Positions 1 through 5,504 of a stretch of DNA of 11,152 bases are shown here, in pieces. The translations under genes were made by a program, and so were the position numbers. The stretch's first letter is position 1. Each line of letters begins with the position of its first letter. Location: assembly GCA_020025035.1 (NCBI GenBank), contig JAHHSU010000041.1, forward strand, positions 1-11,152, written 5' to 3'. This stretch comes from Thomasclavelia sp. (lineage in GTDB: Bacteria; Bacillota_I; Bacilli_A; Erysipelotrichales; Coprobacillaceae). Below the pieces are notes generated by a model. The model saw only the letters and a program-made list of their open reading frames with translations. It was not told the origin of the DNA and ran no database searches.

Positions 1-130
1 ATCTATTAACATTTCTAACAGTGCAACCTAATTGAATAGCTGCACGTTTTTTATTTCCGTTATTGTCAACAAGTTGTTTAATAATATCAAATTTAAATTG
101 TTCGTTTTTCATAAGTTCTACCTTTCTCAT
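1..130 (-). CDS. IS transposase, N-terminal fragment (runs off the window)
   Basis: This is an open frame of 43 codons starting at ATG 130-128 and continuing past base 1 without a stop. The protein begins MRKVELMKNEQFKFD and contains an N-terminal helix-turn-helix at about residues 23-43, with the pattern N-G-N-K-K-R-A-A-I-Q-L-G-C-T-V-R. This is typical of transposases that recognise their terminal repeats with an N-terminal HTH. The start is supported by a strong ribosome site (AGGAGG on the minus strand, 141-136) five bases upstream. A second in-frame ATG seven codons in has no comparable site. The catalytic DDE domain would lie outside the window. Membership in the ISNCY/IS1202 group is my best guess. 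The HTH and the IS context are directly visible. Confidence 0.75.
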   Translation of the reverse strand, partial: MRKVELMKNEQFKFDIIKQLVDNNGNKKRAAIQLGCTVRNVNR

Positions 131-138
131 AATGACCT

Positions 139-172
139 CCTATAATATAACTTAATAAACTTATATTATAGG
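139..172 (-). repeat. Perfect 12-bp palindrome over the transposase ribosome site
   Basis: The arms are 139-150 and 161-172 (CCTATAATATAA and its exact reverse complement) around a 10-base loop. In the transposase mRNA the 3' arm ends with the first AGG of the AGGAGG ribosome site, so a folded hairpin would partly hide it. The 5' arm contains the promoter's -10 box, so transcripts from that promoter would lack this arm, while read-through transcripts from outside would carry both. Confidence 0.75.
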
Positions 173-194
173 ACATATTAGTTTTCTGCAACAA
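165..194 (-). promoter_or_regulatory. Putative transposase promoter inside the IS end
   Basis: On the minus strand, TTGTTG (194-189) lies 18 bases before a perfect TATAAT (170-165). Transcription would start near base 158, within the loop of the palindrome at 139-172. The -35 box is a weak match; the -10 box is a consensus match. Confidence 0.5.
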
Positions 195-220
195 TAAGAA
201 TTTATCACATTCTGTTCAGA
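173..220. repeat. 48-bp inverted repeat, left copy (IS end)
   Basis: Bases 173-220 are identical, as the reverse complement, to 11105-11152. Comparison base by base shows no mismatch over 48 bases. Similarity ends at 221 (T against A), which marks the IS/host junction. The repeat probably continues beyond the right edge of the window. Confidence 0.95.
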
Positions 221-247
221 TTAAAGTGTAAATTATTTTTACTTTCT

Positions 248-275
248 TTGACAAATAGTAATTAGATAGTATAAT
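248..275 (+). promoter_or_regulatory. Consensus sigma-A promoter of the deacetylase gene
   Basis: A perfect TTGACA (248-253) and a perfect TATAAT (270-275) are separated by 16 bases. The start of transcription would be near 282, giving a leader of about 34 bases before the ATG at 316. The promoter lies 28 bases inside the IS junction and so belongs to the host segment, not to the IS. Confidence 0.85.
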
Positions 276-315
276 TATTTTATAAATATTATTTAATCAA
301 AAAGGGAGGGAAAAA

Positions 316-1518
316 ATGAAATCTAATCTCTTTAAATATAAAACAATTCTTATATCATTTTTTTTATTTTTATTTGCTATTTTTTCATTTTTTTATATGC
401 AAAAAAATGAAAAAATAGAGGTAGATTACAAAGGAATTGCTACTCCCAATATTATACATAAAACTATTGATAAAACAAAAATACAATTAATTTATCCTAC
501 TTATAATATTTTACCATTAGATGAATTTGTTACAAATTATATCAATGAACAAACACTTCATTTAGATTCTATCAAGCACTTAAATATTAATATTAAAACA
601 GATATTTTTTTTGATCAGTATATTACTTTAGAATTTCTAAAAGATACTGATAATAATGTAATTTCTACACATATAATATTTGATAAAAAAAATGATAAGA
701 TTCTTACATTAAATGATATTTTTCGAGGTAATTATCCTGCTATGATAGCGAAATACGATCCTCAATATATTTGTAATAAAAATAATAACAACTTATCTCT
801 TGATTCAAGCCACATTTATTTATATCAAAATAATACTTCTTTGATGCTTGTTATGGAAGAAGTTAAAAATTATATCCGACTTGATAATATCAATATTCCT
901 TCCCTTTATCCTCATGACATTATCCCTCCAACTACTCAACAAATAGACCCAAACAAACCAATGATAGCTTTTACTTTTGATGATGGTCCTCATCCTGAAA
1001 ATACACCAAAAATTATTGAGTTATTTGAACAATACAATGGTAGAGCTACTTTTTTTGTATTAGGTAGCCTAGCAACCAAATATAAAGATATTATTGTAGA
1101 TGCATATCAACGAGGATTTGAAATTGATAATCATTCATGGTCGCATCAAAATCTCGTTAAAATTCCTATAGATCAAGCCTATGATGAAATACATCATACT
1201 AGTGATGCAATATTTTCAATTACTGGAAAAGATCCTCTCTACTTAAGACCTCCTTATGGTTCCTATAATAATGAAATTAAACAAATTGCAAATTATATGG
1301 ATATTCAATTATGGAATATAGATACAGAAGATTGGAAATATAAAAATGCAAATGTAGTTACTCGAAACATATTAAAAAATGCAAAAGATAATAGTGTTAT
1401 TTTAGTTCATGATATTCATAAAAGTACTCTTGAAGGAATTAAAAATGCATTACCTAAACTTCAAGAACAAGGCTACCAATTTGTTACATTAGAAACATTA
1501 CATAAATACAGAAAGTAA
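316..1518 (+). CDS. Membrane-anchored polysaccharide deacetylase (NodB family, PdaC-like)
   Basis: This predicted enzyme removes N- or O-acetyl groups from an extracellular glycan, most likely peptidoglycan. A single N-terminal hydrophobic helix (about residues 9-28) should anchor it, with the rest outside the cell. Residues about 55-195 resemble the DUF3298/RsiV-like region that precedes the catalytic domain in Bacillus PdaC. This match is by eye. The NodB domain (about 215-398) has all expected motifs: TFDDG (220-224; D222 as catalytic base, D223 as metal ligand), H273-x3-H277, RPPYG (311-315), W333-N-I-D336 and LVHD with H365. It therefore looks catalytically intact. The start is supported by GGGAGGG five bases before the ATG and a consensus promoter upstream. 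It is monocistronic: a terminator overlaps its stop codon. The substrate (GlcNAc or MurNAc) cannot be told from sequence. Confidence 0.9.
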   Translation: MKSNLFKYKTILISFFLFLFAIFSFFYMQKNEKIEVDYKGIATPNIIHKTIDKTKIQLIYPTYNILPLDEFVTNYINEQTLHLDSIKHLNINIKTDIFFDQYITLEFLKDTDNNVISTHIIFDKKNDKILTLNDIFRGNYPAMIAKYDPQYICNKNNNNLSLDSSHIYLYQNNTSLMLVMEEVKNYIRLDNINIPSLYPHDIIPPTTQQIDPNKPMIAFTFDDGPHPENTPKIIELFEQYNGRATFFVLGSLATKYKDIIVDAYQRGFEIDNHSWSHQNLVKIPIDQAYDEIHHTSDAIFSITGKDPLYLRPPYGSYNNEIKQIANYMDIQLWNIDTEDWKYKNANVVTRNILKNAKDNSVILVHDIHKSTLEGIKNALPKLQEQGYQFVTLETLHKYRK

Positions 1519-1538
1519 ATTAATTACTTTCTTTTTTT
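1511..1538 (+). terminator. Intrinsic terminator of the deacetylase gene, overlapping its stop
   Basis: An 8-bp stem (GAAAGTAA, 1511-1518, with TTACTTTC, 1524-1531) around a 5-base loop is followed by seven Ts (1532-1538). The TAA stop codon at 1516-1518 lies in the left arm. Confidence 0.85.
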
Positions 1539-1589
1539 GTTCATTTTTGTTTATTGTTTTCAATTTTGTTGTTTTTTGTCGGTTTTAGG

Positions 1590-1623
1590 TTGCGCTTTCA
1601 TAAAACTTGTGATATATTTATCA
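1590..1623 (+). promoter_or_regulatory. Putative promoter and operator-like palindrome before the PfoR-like gene
   Basis: TTGCGC (1590-1595) and TATATT (1613-1618) are separated by 17 bases. A perfect 5-bp palindrome TGATA-tatt-TATCA (1610-1623) covers the -10 box, with an outer AACTT/AAGTT pair around it. If the promoter is right, the leader is about 100 bases and contains a purine-rich AAGGGGGAAA (1671-1680) with no start codon after it. Both promoter and operator are weak calls in AT-rich sequence. Confidence 0.35.
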
Positions 1624-1724
1624 TATAAAGTTAATATTTTCACAAAAATTAACAAATATTAAATTATTAAAAGGGGGAAATTTTTTTATAGTTTAAAAGT
1701 ACAAATTATAGGAAAGTGAATTTT

Positions 1725-2777
1725 ATGACAAAACAAAACAATCATTCACTAACACCTATGGATTATCTTAATAAGGTGTTAGCAGGTACTGCAACTGGTA
1801 TTGTAGTAGGATTAATTCCCAATGCGATATTGGGAACAATATTTAAGAGTTTAATGAATGTTTCACCGGTATTTGTTACCTTATATAATACCGTTAACAT
1901 TATGCAATTTATTACACCTGTAATTATTGGTGTTTTAGTTGGTCTACAATTTAATCTAAATCCAATGCAATCTGTAATTGTTGGTGCTGCAGTATTTTTA
2001 GGATCAGGAGCAACTATAGTTACAGATGTAGGAGTTAAAATGGTTGGTATAGGAGATCTTATTAACATTATGTTACTTTCAGGATTAGCTGTTTATGTAA
2101 TAAGATTAATAGGTAATAAACTTGGTTCTCTTACTATACTTCTATTACCAATTATTGTAGGGGCTGGAGTAGGTGCATTTGGAGCATTAATCTTGCCATA
2201 TGTAAAACAAATTACCATTGTAATTGGTCAAGTCATGAACCATTTTACAACATTGCAACCGTTATTAATGTGTATTTTAATAAGTATCTCGTTTGCAATC
2301 ATTATTATTTCACCAATTTCTACTGTTGCAATTGGAATTGCAATTGGAATAACAGGTTTAGGAGCTGGAGCAGCAGCAATTGGAGTAACAGCATGTACTG
2401 CTGTTTTAGTAGCAGGTTCTAGAAAAGTCAATCAAAGTGGGGTAACTTTATCTGTGTTATTAGGTGGTATGAAAATGATGATGCCTAATTTTATCAAATA
2501 CCCAATCATTTTAATCCCTATTGTAGTTACTGGATTAGTTAGTGGTATTGGTGGTTACTTATTTAATATTTTAGGTACTCCAAGTAGTGCTGGTTTTGGA
2601 ATTGTTGGTCTAGTTGGACCAATAGCAGCATATAACGCTACAGAAGTTGGAAATATCTTATTTAATATTATTATGGCATTCTTTGTGATACCATTTACTA
2701 CAGCATTCATTGTAGAAACAATCTGTAGTAAAGTACTTCATCTATATGAAAAAGATGTATTTAAATATATGCAATAA
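1725..2777 (+). CDS. PfoR-like membrane protein, PTS_EIIC_2 family (putative transporter)
   Basis: This is a 350-residue polytopic membrane protein, hydrophobic over most of its length with roughly nine or ten membrane segments. It belongs to the PTS_EIIC_2/PfoR group (COG3641), named after a Clostridium perfringens toxin regulator. Family-like features include the glycine-rich stretch around 204-230 (I-G-I-A-I-G-I-T-G-L-G-A-G), ISPIST (195-200) and GTPSSAGFG (284-292). The length matches the usual 340-360. No EIIA or EIIB partner is visible, so group-translocation of a sugar is not supported; it may be a transporter using another energy source. The start is the ATG at 1725, because AGGAAAGTGA (1710-1719) sits at proper distance from it; a GTG at 1716 in the same frame lies inside that ribosome site. 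It is followed after 14 bases by a ketopantoate reductase gene, which suggests a shared substrate such as a 2-oxo acid. The family is confident, the function unknown. Confidence 0.8.
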   Translation: MTKQNNHSLTPMDYLNKVLAGTATGIVVGLIPNAILGTIFKSLMNVSPVFVTLYNTVNIMQFITPVIIGVLVGLQFNLNPMQSVIVGAAVFLGSGATIVTDVGVKMVGIGDLINIMLLSGLAVYVIRLIGNKLGSLTILLLPIIVGAGVGAFGALILPYVKQITIVIGQVMNHFTTLQPLLMCILISISFAIIIISPISTVAIGIAIGITGLGAGAAAIGVTACTAVLVAGSRKVNQSGVTLSVLLGGMKMMMPNFIKYPIILIPIVVTGLVSGIGGYLFNILGTPSSAGFGIVGLVGPIAAYNATEVGNILFNIIMAFFVIPFTTAFIVETICSKVLHLYEKDVFKYMQ

Positions 2778-2791
2778 AAGGGGAGAATATT

Positions 2792-3721
2792 ATGAAAATT
2801 ACTATTGTCGGTGCTGGAGCTATGGGCTCAAGATTTGGTTATATGTTACATCAAGCAGGAAATGAAATAGAACTTGTTGATGCATGGAAAGAACATGTAG
2901 ATAAAATTAATAAAGAGGGATTATGTTTAGAAGAAAACAAAACAATTTCAAAACTACACCTAAAAGCTTATTTACCTCATGAAGCAAGCAATATTCCAGA
3001 TTTAATTATTTTATTTACTAAATCTATGGGATTAGTTCCTATGTTAGAATCTATCAAACAAATAATAGGGGAAAATACTAAAGTATTATGTTTACTAAAT
3101 GGATTAGGACATAATGACACACTTCAAAAATATGTTAAAAAAGAAAATATTTTAATGGGAGTAACTTTGTGGACTGCTGAACTAAAAGGACCTGGACATG
3201 TAAAACTTACAGGAAATGGAAGTCTAGAAATTCAAAATATTGATCCAAAAGGTAAAGATGATGCCTTAAAAATATGTAAAATATTTAATGACGCTAAATT
3301 AAACGCAATATATAGTGAAAATGTAATTTTCTCTATTTGGCGTAAAGCTTGTGTAAACGGAACATTAAATAGTGGATGTACAATTTTAGATTGTAATATT
3401 AAAGAATTTGGAGAATTAAAAGAGGCTCCAGAACTTATTAGAACAATTATTAAAGAATTTGCAGATGTCGCAAAAAAATATGATGTAGAATTAAACGTAG
3501 AAGAAGTTGCAAAAGGAATTGAAGCTATTTACGATCCTGCACATGCTGGTGACCATTACCCTTCAATGCATCAAGATTTAATTCAACATCATCGTTTAAC
3601 TGAAATAGATTATATTAATGGTTACGTTTCAAAAAAAGGAAAAGATTTCAATATTCCTACACCATATAATGATTTACTTACAACCATTGTTCATTCTAAA
3701 GAACAATTATTAATCAAATAA
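2792..3721 (+). CDS. panE: Ketopantoate reductase family protein (2-dehydropantoate 2-reductase)
   Basis: Family members reduce 2-dehydropantoate to pantoate with NADPH (EC 1.1.1.169), a step toward pantothenate and CoA, in the cytoplasm. The N-terminal Rossmann fold carries GAGAMG (7-12). Residues aligning with the E. coli PanE active site are present: K77 in FTKS, N103 in LLNG, the catalytic-type K185 in W-R-K-A, N189 and N193, S258, and E271 in T-E-I-D-Y-I-N-G. The length of 309 is normal. The ribosome site AAGGGGAG (2778-2785) sits six bases before the ATG. It is 14 bases behind the PfoR-like gene and most likely co-transcribed with it. No panB, panC or panD is nearby, and many ApbA/PanE paralogues act on other 2-oxo acids, so the panE name is given with reserve. 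The family is certain, the substrate not. Confidence 0.85.
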   Translation: MKITIVGAGAMGSRFGYMLHQAGNEIELVDAWKEHVDKINKEGLCLEENKTISKLHLKAYLPHEASNIPDLIILFTKSMGLVPMLESIKQIIGENTKVLCLLNGLGHNDTLQKYVKKENILMGVTLWTAELKGPGHVKLTGNGSLEIQNIDPKGKDDALKICKIFNDAKLNAIYSENVIFSIWRKACVNGTLNSGCTILDCNIKEFGELKEAPELIRTIIKEFADVAKKYDVELNVEEVAKGIEAIYDPAHAGDHYPSMHQDLIQHHRLTEIDYINGYVSKKGKDFNIPTPYNDLLTTIVHSKEQLLIK

Positions 3722-3728
3722 AACAAAC

Positions 3729-3771
3729 AAATGAGCAGTATCTTGCTCATTTATATATCTTGCTCATTTAT
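3729..3771 (+). terminator. Intrinsic terminator with a duplicated right arm
   Basis: A 9-bp stem AAATGAGCA (3729-3737) pairs with TGCTCATTT (3744-3752) around a 6-base loop. The right arm with its flank is repeated: the 16 bases at 3739-3754 recur at 3756-3771 (period 17). The left arm could therefore pair with either copy. The second copy is the one followed by the T-rich tract. This ends the PfoR-like/panE unit. Confidence 0.7.
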
Positions 3772-3803
3772 TTATTTTATATTTATTTTTGAAAATTTTA
3801 CTG

Positions 3804-3809
3804 TATAAT
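3804..3809 (+). promoter_or_regulatory. Putative -10 box before the small membrane protein gene
   Basis: A perfect TATAAT lies 28 bases before the ATG at 3837, after the upstream terminator. No good -35 box sits at the usual distance; an off-spaced TTGAAA at 3789-3794 is too close. Transcription would start near 3816, just before the ribosome site. Confidence 0.4.
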
Positions 3810-3836
3810 ATTTTATAGGATTACAAGGAGGTACAT

Positions 3837-4343
3837 ATGAAGAAAATCTTTATTAAAATTGTTTATGATTCTATACCATTTATTTTACTAATGTTAGGTA
3901 TTTATCTCACTATGGTAGTCATAAATAGTGCTACTAGTATTATAAAAATTAAAAAAAATAATAAAAAACTACAACCATGTATGTCAAAAAAAGGAAATAT
4001 TGTTTATATCATTGCAACCATTATATATATATTACTATGGATCTTATCTATTTATTATTATGTAGTTTTATTAAAAGCAAAGCTACCTACAGCTCAAACT
4101 TTAAATGCATTTAACCTTTTAACAATCTATACGATGTTGTATTCTTTATTTATACAAGATTACGTCCATATTGAAAGAAAAAAAATATTTTTTGGAAACA
4201 GATATTTTGAAACTAGAAAAATGAAACAAATTAAATATGATAAAAATAAGCTACATTTCACATACGATCATAAGCCGTATACTATTTATATTCGATATGC
4301 TGATCAAGAAAAATTAATAAGTCACTTAAGTAAAGAAAAATAG
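3837..4343 (+). CDS. Small membrane protein of unknown function, three predicted helices
   Basis: I do not recognise this 168-residue protein with certainty. It has three hydrophobic segments at about 13-36, 54-78 and 89-107, with a basic linker between the first two (I-K-I-K-K-N-N-K-K). A charged tail of about 60 residues follows (108-168), rich in Lys, Tyr and Phe, including ERKKIFFG and a likely beta-rich stretch LHFTYDHKPYTIYIRY. The arrangement of membrane part plus a short beta-rich tail recalls small DUF5673-type membrane proteins, but this is a vague resemblance. The start is secure: AGGAGG (3826-3831) lies five bases before the ATG. It has its own terminator on each side, so it is probably monocistronic. 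Its neighbours give no hint of role. Confidence 0.75.
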   Translation: MKKIFIKIVYDSIPFILLMLGIYLTMVVINSATSIIKIKKNNKKLQPCMSKKGNIVYIIATIIYILLWILSIYYYVVLLKAKLPTAQTLNAFNLLTIYTMLYSLFIQDYVHIERKKIFFGNRYFETRKMKQIKYDKNKLHFTYDHKPYTIYIRYADQEKLISHLSKEK

Positions 4344-4363
4344 TTCTAATAATAGAACTATTT
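4338..4363. terminator. Bidirectional terminator between the small membrane protein gene and lrgB
   Basis: A 10-bp perfect stem, AAATAGTTCT (4338-4347) with AGAACTATTT (4354-4363), surrounds a 6-base loop. T-rich runs follow on both strands (T-T-T-A-T on plus; T-T-T-T-T-C on minus, counting the end of the stem). The stop codon TAG (4341-4343) of the plus-strand gene is in the left arm, and the lrgB stop is immediately beyond the right arm. Confidence 0.85.
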
Positions 4364-4364
4364 T

Positions 4365-5054
4365 TTATATATTTAATAAGATTGGTACTAAAATTACTGT
4401 CATTATACCAGCTACTACAATTGCAAGAGAACTCATGGAAGCTTCTACTTCACCTAATTCTATTGCCTTGCTTGTTCCTACCGCATGACCTGATGTACCA
4501 AGTGCCAATCCTTTAGATATAGGATGTTGAATATTGAAAATTTTAAAGACACTATTTGATACTATTGCACTTAATACCCCTGTAATAACAACTGCTGCAA
4601 CTGTAATCCCTGATATTCCTCCAGCTTCCTTACTCACTTCAATTGCAATAGCAGTTGTAATTGATTTTGGAATTAAAGAAACAAATAACGAATAATCTAT
4701 CTTCATAATGAATGCAATAACAATGATTACTACAAAACAAGTTATACAACCTGATAAAATAGAAATAAAAATCAATTTTTTATATTTCTTTAATATTTCA
4801 ATTTGTCTATATAAAGGAAGTGCTAAACAAATTGTTGCAGGAGTTAATAAATAACTTAAATGACTAGCTGATTGGTGATAATAATTATAATCAATATGTA
4901 ATATGCTCAACAAAATAATTGTTAAAATAATAGAAATAAGAAGGGGATTACATATTTCTAGTTTTGTCTTTTGTTTTATTTTTACACCTATAAAATAAGT
5001 TCCTAAACTAACAAGAACACCAAAATAGGCTGAATCTAATAATATGTTTTTCAA
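4365..5054 (-). CDS. lrgB: LrgB/CidB family membrane protein
   Basis: This is the larger partner of an LrgA/LrgB pair, in the cytoplasmic membrane. Pairs of this family were first described as holin/antiholin-like modulators of murein hydrolase activity in Staphylococcus; homologues in Bacillus (PftAB) and streptococci take up or export pyruvate. Its 229 residues are the normal length. Hallmarks are NPLL (36-39), the P-K-S-I-T-T-A-I-A-I segment (129-138) and GTSGHAVGTSKAIELGEVE (186-204), the last being the most conserved part of the family. The start is a TTG at 5054-5052, overlapping the lrgA stop by four bases (TTGA), with AAAGGA about 12 bases upstream. This indicates translational coupling. 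No LytSR or CidR type regulator is present in the window, so the regulation cannot be read from the context. Confidence 0.92.
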   Translation of the reverse strand: MKNILLDSAYFGVLVSLGTYFIGVKIKQKTKLEICNPLLISIILTIILLSILHIDYNYYHQSASHLSYLLTPATICLALPLYRQIEILKKYKKLIFISILSGCITCFVVIIVIAFIMKIDYSLFVSLIPKSITTAIAIEVSKEAGGISGITVAAVVITGVLSAIVSNSVFKIFNIQHPISKGLALGTSGHAVGTSKAIELGEVEASMSSLAIVVAGIMTVILVPILLNI

Positions 5055-5407
5055 TTTTTATTCTGTCCTTTCTTTAATAAATATTCACTTACTAATCCAG
5101 TTGTAACCATAATAAATATCGTAGATAATACAACTACTATTATAAATGGCCATATATTAGATGCTAATTGTTCAAAACTATTTATAATTCCTACCCCTGG
5201 AGCAATAAACATAACTGGCATAATCATCAACAAAAAATTTGCAGTTTCCTTAATTTGTTCTTCCTTAATTAATTTTGTTACTAAACAAATTAATAAAATA
5301 ATTAAACCATATATACTTGCAGGTATTGGTAATGGAATAATTTTATTCAAGATTTCTCCTAAAAATGACATCATTATAATAATCATCAATTGATATATAT
5401 ATTTCAT
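5051..5407 (-). CDS. lrgA: LrgA/CidA family holin-like membrane protein
   Basis: This 118-residue protein has four likely membrane helices, at about 5-22, 31-48, 55-77 and 84-108, and a short lysine-rich C-terminus, as usual for the family. The signature P-L-P-I-P-A-S-I-Y-G (25-34) and MPVMFIAPGVGI (63-74) are clear. It probably forms a membrane complex with LrgB, its immediate downstream neighbour, which it overlaps by four bases. The start at ATG 5407-5405 has an AAGAGG ribosome site six bases upstream. Its promoter faces that of the HAD gene in a symmetric divergent region. Whether this pair works as pyruvate transporter or in autolysis control cannot be told from sequence; LrgA and CidA are not separable by eye. 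Confidence 0.92.
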   Translation of the reverse strand: MKYIYQLMIIIMMSFLGEILNKIIPLPIPASIYGLIILLICLVTKLIKEEQIKETANFLLMIMPVMFIAPGVGIINSFEQLASNIWPFIIVVVLSTIFIMVTTGLVSEYLLKKGQNKN

Positions 5408-5433
5408 ATAAAACCTCTTTTCTCTTTTTAGAT

Positions 5434-5461
5434 ATTATATCATTCTATTATTTTTTGAAAA
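5434..5461 (-). promoter_or_regulatory. Putative promoter of lrgAB
   Basis: On the minus strand an extended -10 (TGATATAAT; TATAAT at 5439-5434) lies 16 bases after TTTTCA (5461-5456). Transcription would start near 5427, about 20 bases before the lrgA start codon. The -10 element is a perfect mirror of the one serving the divergent HAD gene. Confidence 0.6.
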
Positions 5462-5471
5462 GTAGAATTTA

Positions 5472-5480
5472 TGATATAAT
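5472..5480 (+). promoter_or_regulatory. Extended -10 promoter of the HAD hydrolase gene
   Basis: TGATATAAT is an extended -10 element with a consensus TATAAT at 5475-5480. Possible -35 boxes are TTGAAA (5455-5460, spacing 14) or TTTTTG (5452-5457, spacing 17). Both are poor, which is tolerated at extended -10 promoters. The start would be near 5487 with a leader of about 18 bases. Confidence 0.6.
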
Positions 5481-5504
5481 GATGTCAATAGGGGGGATAA
5501 TTAT

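Larger units (their letters stand above)
1..220 (-). mobile_element. 5' end of an insertion sequence (partial)
   Basis: This stretch holds the start of a transposase reading leftwards out of the window, its promoter and leader, and the outer IS end. The outer boundary is placed at about 220 because bases 173-220 recur exactly, in inverted orientation, at 11105-11152 and the similarity stops abruptly there. The transposase N-terminus looks like those of ISNCY/IS1202-type elements of Bacillota, but only 43 codons are visible, so the family is a tentative call from memory. The other IS end, the terminal repeat partner and the target duplication are outside the window. Confidence 0.8.

Noticed and set aside
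1519..1724. Riboswitch or T-box in the leader of the PfoR-like gene
   Set aside because: I find no conserved core, no terminator/antiterminator pair and no T-box sequence; only an A/T-rich leader with weak promoter features.
1763..2431. Two open frames on the minus strand (1763-2068 and 2228-2431)
   Set aside because: They lie inside the PfoR-like gene and read the complement of its hydrophobic codons, giving Thr/Ile/Pro/Ala-rich proteins without family features or ribosome sites.
3756..3836. Short peptide gene in the gap before the small membrane protein
   Set aside because: No start codon with a ribosome site and frame of useful length; the gap is explained by the terminator, a -10 box and the leader.
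5444..5470. Catabolite response element between lrgA and the HAD gene
   Set aside because: TGAAAAGTAGAATTTA is only loosely palindromic and lacks the central CG of cre sites.
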